From: Candidatus Fischerbacteria bacterium RBG_13_37_8
Lineage (GTDB): Bacteria > Acidobacteriota > HRBIN11 > MFGW01
Reading direction: 5' to 3'
Assembly: GCA_001780385.1 (NCBI GenBank)
Contig: MFGW01000062.1
Coordinates: 228 to 6,566, forward strand
Length of the DNA stretch: 6,339 bases
Shown: positions 1 through 4,487 of the stretch, in pieces
Layout: every line of letters begins with the position of its first letter
Position numbering within the stretch: the first letter of the stretch is position 1
The notes under the pieces: model-generated
What the model was told of the DNA's origin: nothing
The model's database searches: none
What the model saw: the letters and a program-made list of their open reading frames with translations, nothing else
Program-made: the position numbers and the translations under genes

Positions 1-1896
1 ATTAAAGAGATTGAGTCTTTGACAAATAAGATAAGTTATTCCAAAGGAGCATCATATTTTGCAATAGGCAGAGGTTATCTTGCACTCAATGACTTGGTCA
101 AAGCACGGGAATATCTGGATAAAGCATGGCAAATGGAATACCGTAATCCTGATGCAGCCTATGCATTAGCTCGTACAATTGGAAGCCTTTACCAGAGAGA
201 ATTGCAAAGAGCTGAGCAAATCAGTGATAAAGAATTAAAAAGTGCAAAAAGGGATCAACTTAAAAAAGAATATAGCAGCCCGGCATTGATGTACTTGAAG
301 CAAAGTAGAGCTTCCAAGAAAGCTTCACTAGCGTTTATTGAAGCACAGCTTGCTTACTATGAAGGTCGTTATGAGGATGCCCTGAAAAGAATCCAAGCAA
401 CAGATGGATATTCAACGGATCCTTATGAATGGAATAAACTCGAAGGTGATATTTACATGGAAATGGGCAATGAACAACAACTACATGCACACTATGACGA
501 AGCAATGCAGTACTATTTGAAAGCGGAAAGTGCTTTAATTAAATCAACAGATATCGGACGAAGTTATGTCGATGGATATATAAGCTTATGCCAGTTGCAA
601 ACAATGAGGATGAAAGCAGCAGAACCTCTTATGGCAAATGAAGTATTGCTTTTTGAAAAAGGATTGACATACTGTGAGAAAGCATTGATAGCAGATCGCG
701 AAAATGCAGATGCATACATTGCGAAATCCAGACTCTATAACCTAATGGAATATCATGAAGCTGGAGCCAGTGGGAAAAATCCTCAGATCTATGCTGAGAA
801 AGCTATTCAATCAGCGCAAAAAGCTTTGCAATTAAATCCAAGTAATTCTGAAGCATATAAGAGCATTGGGATCGCATATTTATGGCAAGCAAGTTATGAA
901 CATAAGCATCAAATAGATTGCCGACTTACAGTTCAGAATGCTTGTGAAGCATTTAATAAAGTCATTGCATTAGATCCCGCTGATATCGATGCATACCGCT
1001 ATCTTGCACAAGCTATTTTATTCAGATTTTTGTATGAGTGGAATGAAGGTAAAGATTTCCGTGACAGTTGTAAAAAAGCCATTATGCTGACAGAAAAAGC
1101 AATCAAAATTAATCCTAATATTATAACCCTGTACCATAATTTGAGCTACCCTTACATGAATATGGCTGAATATATACTGATAGAAGGTAATGATCCACGT
1201 GAAAATGCATTTAAAGCTATTCAAGCATTTCAGCCAGCTCTCAAAATTAATTCCGAGGATCCTTCGATTTACCACTACGTGGCATGGAATTATTGCCTAA
1301 TAGCTCAATATGAATATGAACATGCCATTGATGCATCTAAAAGCATCCAAGAAGCAGAACAAAATATACAAAAATCATTGTCACTTGATCCTCACAAATA
1401 TATTGCCTTATACCCAATGATTTTATTAGAAATATTAAAGGCAAAATTGCTTATTCAGCAACATAAAAATCCGGCCGAAATGTTTAAGCGTGCAGAGGAG
1501 GCACTGCAAAAAGTATTACAATATTTTCCTGCCGACTGGGTAGACATTTATCTTACAGCCTCAAATCTATACAAAACTCAGGCAGAATGGAAATTCATGA
1601 ATAATAAATCTGCAAGCAATGAAATTGATAAAGGAATAAAAATGCTCGATAAAGCTCTTCTGATAAATCCCAAACTTACCGACACCATTGCTTTGAAAGG
1701 AGTTTTTTATTTGATACAAGCTCAAAACCTAAAGAATAAATCGCAAAAAGAAGCATCACTAAAGCAAGCAAAATTTTTGCTTGAAAAAGCATTATTGCAA
1801 AACCAACATCTTACATATAGATACAAACCATCTTTAGATCAAGTTCGGCAATTGCTGGCAGCTTTAAAGGAAAAAAATGAGCCACAAGATTATTGA
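1..1896 (+). CDS. TPR-repeat C-terminal half of a Ser/Thr kinase-TPR protein (5' end outside window)
   Basis: The reading frame is open from base 1, so the gene starts upstream; the TTG at 19 is not a credible start because it lies inside a conserved block. The first codons (IKEIESL..ISYSKGASYFAIGRGYLALN) match the kinase-TPR protein at 4488 from its residue 432 (IEEIKKL..VSYARGPASYAIGRGYLALN), so about 430 residues of kinase and membrane segment should lie off-window, giving a full protein near 1,060 aa. The 631 visible residues form helical pairs with clear TPR signatures, for example KALQLNPSNSEAY, KVIALDPADIDAY, KAIKINPNIITLY, PALKINSEDPSIY, KSLSLDPHKYIAL and KALLINPKLTDTI. TPR solenoids bind protein or peptide partners; the ligand is unknown. 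By analogy with the downstream copy this part would lie outside the cytoplasm. The gene is more AT-rich than the kinase part of its paralog. Family assignment is firm; the function of the TPR region is inference. Confidence 0.9.
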   Translation: MKEIESLTNKISYSKGASYFAIGRGYLALNDLVKAREYLDKAWQMEYRNPDAAYALARTIGSLYQRELQRAEQISDKELKSAKRDQLKKEYSSPALMYLKQSRASKKASLAFIEAQLAYYEGRYEDALKRIQATDGYSTDPYEWNKLEGDIYMEMGNEQQLHAHYDEAMQYYLKAESALIKSTDIGRSYVDGYISLCQLQTMRMKAAEPLMANEVLLFEKGLTYCEKALIADRENADAYIAKSRLYNLMEYHEAGASGKNPQIYAEKAIQSAQKALQLNPSNSEAYKSIGIAYLWQASYEHKHQIDCRLTVQNACEAFNKVIALDPADIDAYRYLAQAILFRFLYEWNEGKDFRDSCKKAIMLTEKAIKINPNIITLYHNLSYPYMNMAEYILIEGNDPRENAFKAIQAFQPALKINSEDPSIYHYVAWNYCLIAQYEYEHAIDASKSIQEAEQNIQKSLSLDPHKYIALYPMILLEILKAKLLIQQHKNPAEMFKRAEEALQKVLQYFPADWVDIYLTASNLYKTQAEWKFMNNKSASNEIDKGIKMLDKALLINPKLTDTIALKGVFYLIQAQNLKNKSQKEASLKQAKFLLEKALLQNQHLTYRYKPSLDQVRQLLAALKEKNEPQDY

Positions 1897-1909
1897 ATAA
1901 GAACTGTGA

Positions 1910-2100
1910 GTAATAAAGGTACTGCAGAATGAACCGATGCCATTGAGAAAGTTGAATCCACTCGGCCCGGAGGAACTGCAGACAATCGTGATGAAATGCC
2001 TCAAGAGAGATCCGCAACGACGCTACGAAACTGCACGTGCATTAGCCGAGGATTTGGGCAGCTTTCTGGAGGGCGAGCCAATCCTTGCTCATCCTACCTC
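1910..2100 (+). pseudogene. Kinase C-lobe fragment, front end of a decayed kinase-TPR gene
   Basis: Translated in the frame of the ATG at 1937, this stretch reads VIKVLQNEPMPLRKLNP.., then PEELQTIVMKCLKRDPQRRY, then ARALAEDLGSFLEGEPILAHP. It aligns without gaps to residues 286 to about 353 of the kinase at 4488 (VVKILQDEPLPLRKLNP..). This is the last part of a Hanks-type kinase C-lobe, where the RDPxxRY arginine stabilises the fold. The ATP-binding loop, catalytic HRD and DFG are all missing, and a TGA at 1907-1909 closes the frame just upstream. Similarity is also strong at the DNA level, including a run of 20 or more identical bases around 2030-2053. It stops near 2100; the frame then runs on to 2212 through unrelated residues. 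The ATG at 1937 is an internal Met (Leu in the paralog), so a 91-aa gene call here would be wrong. The fragment is visibly richer in GC than the NTase genes that follow. Confidence 0.85.
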
Positions 2101-2110
2101 TACCCCAATT

Positions 2111-2127
2111 GCGTCGCCTTGCGACGC
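2111..2127. repeat. Small GC hairpin at the edge of the kinase relic
   Basis: GCGTCGC and GCGACGC form a perfect 7-bp stem around a CTT loop. It sits about 10 bp after kinase homology ends. No T tract follows, so it is not a standard intrinsic terminator. It may be a REP-like scar or chance. Confidence 0.4.
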
Positions 2128-2190
2128 TATGTTCAAGAATGATGTGCAAATGCAAAGGAATTTATTAGCATCAGATGTCTATTTCGAAGA

Positions 2191-2195
2191 CAAGG
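2191..2195 (+). promoter_or_regulatory. Ribosome binding site for the ancestral MNT start at 2203
   Basis: CAAGG lies 7 nt before the ATG at 2203, a normal spacing. No comparable site precedes the ATG at 2268. This supports 2203 as the original start of the MNT gene. Confidence 0.4.
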
Positions 2196-2202
2196 TAATG
2201 AT

Positions 2203-2268
2203 ATGGCGCTAAGAAACAGCGTAGCACAAAATCGTAAAAACCTGCTGAAAAGAGAATTATTCCATTGA
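2203..2268 (+). pseudogene. Detached N-terminal segment of the MNT nucleotidyltransferase
   Basis: From the ATG at 2203 the frame reads MALRNSVAQNRKNLLKRELFH and stops at TGA 2266-2268. The residues before the stop look like the N-terminal helix usual in this MNT family. Adding one A to the AAAA run at 2248-2251 changes the tail to ..NLLKKRIIPLMMKLGVEKI and joins it in frame to the nucleotidyltransferase core. I therefore read it as the true 5' end of the next gene, cut off by a 1-nt contraction of an A run. A separate 21-aa peptide gene is possible but less likely. Confidence 0.6.
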
Positions 2269-2534
2269 TGATGAAATTGGGTGTTGAAAAAATTATACTT
2301 TTTGGCTCATTGTCCTCAGGAAATATTCATCGTTCAAGCGATATTGATATAATAGTAATTAAAAAGACCCAAAAAAGGTTTCTTGATAGATTGGAAGAAT
2401 TTTATCAGATATTAAATCCATCTGTAGGCTTTGACTTACTCATTTATTCCCCTCAAGAGTTCAATGCTATGAAAAAAAATAATCAATTCATCACATCTGC
2501 CTTAAAGAGCGGGAAAATAATTTATGAAAAATAG
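2268..2534 (+). CDS. MNT-type minimal nucleotidyltransferase, putative antitoxin (N-terminus frameshifted)
   Basis: This is a member of the DNA polymerase beta-like nucleotidyltransferase superfamily in its minimal (MNT) form. Counting from the ATG at 2268, it has the signature G13-S14 in ILFGS, the metal-binding pair D25 and D27 in SSDIDIIV, and a third acidic residue D56 in VGFDLLIY, so the catalytic set is present. The surviving ORF is 88 aa; MNT proteins usually carry 20 or so extra N-terminal residues, and these are found just upstream in another frame (2203-2268). The stop overlaps the start of the HEPN gene by 11 bp, the usual layout for these pairs. In characterised MntA-HepT systems the nucleotidyltransferase adds AMP to the HEPN toxin and silences it; applying that here is inference. 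The gene may still be translated from 2268 as a shortened enzyme, or be a pseudogene. Confidence 0.8.
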   Translation: MMKLGVEKIILFGSLSSGNIHRSSDIDIIVIKKTQKRFLDRLEEFYQILNPSVGFDLLIYSPQEFNAMKKNNQFITSALKSGKIIYEK

Positions 2535-2954
2535 AAAATCAGAAGCAAAGAGATGGTTTTTGCAGGCTCTTCAAGATTTGGATGATGCCAGATTTATTTT
2601 TCAGGAAAAAGATACAACGTTGCATGTTTTCTATCTCAGCAATCAGTAGAGAAGGCATTAAAGGCGTATCTCTTAATAAGAGGAGCGGAAGAAATTAGAG
2701 GACATTCTACAGCAGAATTATGCAAGGATGCGCAACAATTCAATTCTGCCTTTAAAACAATTGAAGTCGAAGCAAGTTCCCTGGATAAATATTATATTCC
2801 TACGCGTTATCCAGATGCCCTGCCTGGCGGAATACCTTCCGAAGCATTTGATGAAAGCGATGCCATCAAAGCAATTACTTTAGCTGAAAAAATAATAGCC
2901 TTCATAAAATTAAAGTTGGGTTCAATCTTGAGCTCCGCAAAGAAGGCACAATAA
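2524..2954 (+). pseudogene. HEPN-domain protein, putative RNase toxin partner of the MNT (frameshifted)
   Basis: The ATG at 2524 overlaps the MNT stop. Its frame gives MKNRKSEAKRWFLQALQDLD.. and ends at TAG 2647-2649 after 41 codons. From about 2610 the family sequence continues in the -1 frame: RYNVACFLSQQSVEKALKAY, then RGAEEIRGHSTAEL, then DKYYIPTRYPDALPGG, to TAA 2952-2954. Restoring one A in the AAAAA run at 2606-2610 gives a continuous protein of about 143 aa, normal for this HEPN family (PF05168/COG2250 type). HEPN proteins are all-helical and many are RNases using an RX4-6H motif; I do not see that exact spacing here (the nearest is RGAEEIRGH). The tyrosine-rich YYIPTRY segment is well kept. 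As read, translation yields only a 41-aa stub, so the gene is probably inactive unless -1 slippage or a sequencing error is involved. Confidence 0.8.
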
Positions 2955-3021
2955 GAGTATTAATCACTACAAAAAATAGAATCAGGATAGGTTACTATCA
3001 AGGTTAAGCTTAAGACTAACC

Positions 3022-3049
3022 AAAGATATTTGAAATTTCAAATATCTTT
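3022..3049. repeat. Perfect 28-bp AT-rich palindrome
   Basis: The sequence AAAGATATTTGAAA is followed directly by its exact reverse complement TTTCAAATATCTTT. It lies 67 bp after the HEPN stop and 3 bp before the GGCACA array. It could fold into a hairpin of about 12 bp in RNA, but it has no GC core or T tract, so terminator activity is doubtful. A dimeric protein binding site or an insertion scar are alternatives. Confidence 0.85.
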
Positions 3050-3052
3050 AGT

Positions 3053-3079
3053 AGGCACAAAGGCACAGAGGCACAAAGT
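3053..3079. repeat. Left GGCACA array (3 units)
   Basis: Three 8-bp units AGGCACAA / AGGCACAG / AGGCACAA are followed by AGT. There are no unique spacers between units, so this is a tandem array and not CRISPR. Confidence 0.85.
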
Positions 3080-3081
3080 GT

Positions 3082-3225
3082 TCAAGTAGTATTATTAGAG
3101 CCTTGATTAATTTTGGAAGTTAATGCAAATGATTCTTCCCTGGGGAAGCTTTTCGAAAGCTTATAAATGATCGTAACCAGTCCCATTGCCTTCTGCCAGA
3201 CTATTAATTCTCTGTACGTTTTCAT
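3082..3225 (-). pseudogene. Four-helix-bundle (S23/IVS-type) protein, N-terminal fragment
   Basis: Read on the minus strand from the ATG at 3225, the 47-aa product begins MKTYRELIVWQKAMGLVTII and continues KLSKSFPREESFALTSKIN before a short unrelated tail (QGSNNTT) and TGA. The pattern YRELIVWQKAM..LV..IYKLSKSFPREE..LTS.I is the hallmark N-terminus of the four-helix-bundle family first found in 23S rRNA intervening sequences (PF05635/TIGR02436). Full-length members are about 115-125 aa and continue with a block like RRAAVSIPSNIAEG; this copy stops just before that block, next to the GGCACA array. The function of the family is not established; members form small helical oligomers. The fragment keeps only helix 1 and the start of helix 2, so it is almost certainly non-functional. 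Confidence 0.85.
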
Positions 3226-3257
3226 CGCATTACAAGATAGTTGAAATTATTGCACAT
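3222..3257 (-). CDS. Possible 11-aa leader peptide coupled to the four-helix-bundle gene
   Basis: On the minus strand an AAGGAG site (3268-3273) stands 10 nt before an ATG that opens MCNNFNYLVMR. Its TGA overlaps the four-helix-bundle ATG as ATGA. Strong ribosome site, short ORF and ATGA junction fit translational coupling, but an 11-codon ORF can arise by chance, and the downstream gene is itself broken. Confidence 0.35.
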   Translation of the reverse strand: MCNNFNYLVMR

Positions 3258-3260
3258 GAA

Positions 3261-3310
3261 GGGTAAGCTCCTTTTATGATAAACAAAAAAAACATAAAAA
3301 GGAGCCACCC
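3261..3310. promoter_or_regulatory. Long hairpin that would hide the minus-strand ribosome site
   Basis: GCTCCTTTTATG (3267-3278) pairs with CATAAAAAGGAGC (3293-3305) with one bulged A, and the outer GGGT (3261-3264) pairs with ACCC (3307-3310); the loop is 14 nt. In minus-strand RNA the 3' arm contains the AAGGAG site, which would be sequestered. This resembles the protective hairpins some insertion sequences use against read-through transcription; that role here is inference. Confidence 0.55.
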
Positions 3311-3314
3311 TCAA

Positions 3315-3350
3315 ACTTTGTGCCTTTGTGCCTCTGTGCCTTTGTGCCTT
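3315..3350. repeat. Right GGCACA array (4 units, inverted)
   Basis: ACT is followed by four TTGTGCCT/CTGTGCCT-type 8-mers. Its reverse complement matches the left array with one extra AGGCACAA unit. Confidence 0.85.
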
Positions 3351-3389
3351 ACTCAATTACTCCCACGTTTATTATGTCGCATTTCTTAA

Positions 3390-3629
3390 AAACTTCTTCT
3401 GAAATCCCACCAAGAAGAATCTATTTCAATTATGCCAACGTTACAAGAAGCATTCGCGCTTAAAGGTGTTTTCTACCTCCTTAAAGCTAAGACAGAAAAT
3501 AATAACGCGCGTCGACATAAGTCGCTCCTGGAAGCAAAGAAATTACTTGAGAATGCTCTGTCAAAAAATCGCAACATACGAGCAAAATACCAACCATCCC
3601 TCGATGAAACAAATCACCTGCTTAAATAG
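3390..3629 (+). pseudogene. C-terminal TPR fragment, back end of a decayed kinase-TPR gene
   Basis: The clear part, from the ATG at 3432, reads PTLQEAFALKGVFYLLKAKT.., AKKLLENALSKNRNIRAKYQ and PSLDETNHLLK before TAG. It aligns to the very end of the TPR protein at 1-1896 (PKLTDTIALKGVFYLIQAQN.., AKFLLEKALLQNQHLTYRYK, PSLDQVRQLLA). Similarity may reach slightly upstream (ISIMPTL against LLINPKL), where the Met sits at the TPR Asn position, so the ATG is an internal codon and not a real start. The frame is open back to 3390 and closed by TAA at 3387. No ribosome site precedes 3432. It most simply represents the tail of the gene whose kinase piece lies at 1910-2100, making one gene split and emptied by the intervening insertions. 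Confidence 0.8.
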
Positions 3630-3655
3630 GGGGAATACCACCGTCCCATTAATCA

Positions 3656-3684
3656 TTGAATGAGGATTCAAAAGATGCTATATT
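3656..3684 (+). promoter_or_regulatory. Candidate sigma-70 promoter for the 79-aa/NTase pair
   Basis: TTGAAT (3656-3661) and TATATT (3679-3684) are separated by 17 nt, and a TG one base before the -10 gives an extended -10. Transcription would begin about 3691, almost on the ATGs at 3690 and 3693, implying a leaderless or nearly leaderless mRNA. No experimental support. Confidence 0.45.
3661..3666 (+). promoter_or_regulatory. Shine-Dalgarno-like site before an in-frame ATG-stop at 3675
   Basis: TGAGGA is 8 nt before ATG 3675, which is in frame with the 79-aa gene but meets TAA at 3684-3686 (Met-Leu-Tyr-stop). It may mark the original start of that gene before a nonsense change. It overlaps the candidate promoter, so the two readings compete. 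Confidence 0.35.
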
Positions 3685-3689
3685 AATTG

Positions 3690-3929
3690 ATGATGAAACA
3701 ATTGGCATATAAAATTGGAAAACTCTCCGAACAAGAACAATGGGAATTTGATTGTTGTGACAGCTTATCAAGAGATATTGAAGAAAGGATATTATTAGGT
3801 TTTGTATGGATGAAACTTCCATATTTTGATGAAAAGCCTTACCGAATCTTTAATACCATGAAAGAATACAAAGAATGGCTCAATAAAGAAATCCCCCGTT
3901 ATTTAGGATATAATCAAATCGATGATTAA
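3690..3929 (+). CDS. Unrecognised 79-aa protein paired with a nucleotidyltransferase
   Basis: I do not recognise this family. The product is soluble-looking, with no signal peptide or membrane segment. It has a predicted helix with KLSEQEQWEFDCCDSL (two adjacent Cys), a helix SRDIEERILLGFVWMK, then the aromatic-rich PYFDEKPYRIF, a helix TMKEYKEWLNKEIPRYLG, and an acidic end. The stop overlaps the start of the nucleotidyltransferase gene by 8 bp (ATGATTAA), so the two are almost certainly cotranscribed and translationally coupled. That arrangement, together with the enzyme's family, suggests a toxin-antitoxin-like or regulatory partner; which partner is the toxin cannot be told. ATG 3690 is preferred over the TTG at 3687; ATG 3693 is equally possible. 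A nearly leaderless start is suggested by the candidate promoter at 3656-3684. Confidence 0.75.
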   Translation: MMKQLAYKIGKLSEQEQWEFDCCDSLSRDIEERILLGFVWMKLPYFDEKPYRIFNTMKEYKEWLNKEIPRYLGYNQIDD

Positions 3930-4377
3930 TTATATAGCAGAATTAGCAGAAGCACTCAAATATTATAATGTGGAATATCTGATAATAGGCAAAGGGGGAG
4001 CTATTCTTTATGGATATCCTGGCACTACCCAAGACATTGATATTTACCCCAAAAAAGAGAAAAGCAATTGTGAAAAGCTTATTGAAGCATTAAAACAACT
4101 AAATTTCGTGCTCGATAAAGCTCTCGAGAAAGCTATTATGGAAGGAAAGGATTTTATTCAGATAAGAGGGGGTCCCTTTCCTCTTGATATCGTATTTGCT
4201 CCTGATGGCATTGAATCTTTTGATAAAGCACGCAAGCGAAGTAAGCTCATTGATAATAAATATCCTTGTGCATCAATGAATGATATCATTGCAAGTAAGC
4301 GTGCTGCGAAACGGCAAAGAGATAAAGAAGAATTACCTCGATTAGAATTATTTCTGAAAGAGCTCGAGAAAAAATAA
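3922..4377 (+). CDS. Nucleotidyltransferase, AbiEii/DUF6036-like
   Basis: The 151-aa protein has the core of a DNA polymerase beta-like nucleotidyltransferase: strand VEYLIIG (17-23), glycine-rich GKGGAILYGYPGTT (23-36), metal-binding D38 and D40 in QDIDIYP, and a third acidic residue D89 in PLDIVFAP. A basic helix near the C-terminus (SKRAAKRQRDKEELPRLE, 125-142) matches the K..R..K/RD..DL tail typical of AbiEii and DUF6036-type enzymes, where it helps position the nucleotide. The usual GG at the start of the signature reads GK here (G23-K24), followed by an intact GG at 25-26. Relatives transfer NMPs to RNA (MenA/AbiEii toxins) or protein; the substrate here is unknown. All catalytic residues and the full length are present, so the gene looks active, unlike the MNT/HEPN pair upstream. 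Confidence 0.85.
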   Translation: MINYIAELAEALKYYNVEYLIIGKGGAILYGYPGTTQDIDIYPKKEKSNCEKLIEALKQLNFVLDKALEKAIMEGKDFIQIRGGPFPLDIVFAPDGIESFDKARKRSKLIDNKYPCASMNDIIASKRAAKRQRDKEELPRLELFLKELEKK

Positions 4378-4384
4378 GATTCGA

Positions 4385-4406
4385 AGAATACAATTGTCTG
4401 TATTCT
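4385..4406 (+). terminator. Weak hairpin after the nucleotidyltransferase gene
   Basis: AGAATACA and TGTATTCT form an 8-bp stem with a 6-nt loop, starting 8 bp after the stop. The stem is AT-rich and only ATTG follows, without a T tract, so termination would be inefficient at best. Confidence 0.3.
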
Positions 4407-4407
4407 A

Positions 4408-4436
4408 TTGAAATGAATGAAATTCTTCTATACATT
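4408..4436 (+). promoter_or_regulatory. Possible promoter for the kinase-TPR gene
   Basis: TTGAAA (4408-4413) and TACATT (4431-4436), 17 nt apart, give a passable sigma-70 match; TATACA at 4429-4434 is an alternative -10 with a short spacer. The predicted mRNA leader would be about 45 nt. The region is AT-rich, so chance matches are likely. Confidence 0.3.
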
Positions 4437-4487
4437 TACTCTATTAGGTGTTATGTGAAAGATTTTTCCTGGTAATAGAAGAAGAAT

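Larger units (their letters stand above)
3050..3353. mobile_element. Mini-element bounded by inverted GGCACA arrays, carrying a four-helix-bundle gene relic
   Basis: The left boundary is three tandem 8-mers (AGGCACAA, AGGCACAG, AGGCACAA) plus AGT. The right boundary is the same array in reverse complement, with four 8-mers. The arms extend outward through AGT on the left and ACT on the right, with a one-base gap. Between them lie a minus-strand four-helix-bundle gene fragment, a micro-ORF and a long hairpin. No transposase is encoded and no clear target duplication is visible, so if it moves it does so with outside help or by recombination between arrays elsewhere. The inverted layout is seen directly; calling it mobile is inference. 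Confidence 0.5.

Noticed and set aside
1018..2017. Minus-strand ORFs at 1018-1275 and 1811-2017
   Set aside because: They run antisense to TPR or kinase coding sequence and their products look like no protein family.
1937..2212. A 91-aa ORF starting with ATG
   Set aside because: It is a kinase C-lobe fragment; the ATG is an internal codon (Leu in the paralog) and the last 40 residues are read-through of unrelated DNA.
2600..2616. Programmed -1 frameshift site in the HEPN gene
   Set aside because: The A run does not form a standard X XXY YYZ heptamer in the zero frame, and no downstream stimulatory structure is evident; a simple A-run deletion explains it better.
3146..3162. Hairpin AAGCTTT-TCG-AAAGCTT as a terminator
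   Set aside because: It lies inside the four-helix-bundle coding fragment (codons for YKLSKSF), so it is explained by codon content and lacks a T tract.
3053..3350. CRISPR array
   Set aside because: The 8-bp units are directly adjacent without spacers, and the two arrays are inverted relative to each other.
3050..3353. Complete insertion sequence
   Set aside because: There is no transposase coding sequence and no clear target-site duplication; only a mini-element reading is possible.
3432..3629. A 65-aa ORF as a genuine small gene
   Set aside because: It aligns end to end with the C-terminus of the TPR protein and has no ribosome site, so it is a relic.
3466..3663. Overlapping 65-aa ORF in another frame
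   Set aside because: Shadow of the TPR relic; no recognisable composition or ribosome site.
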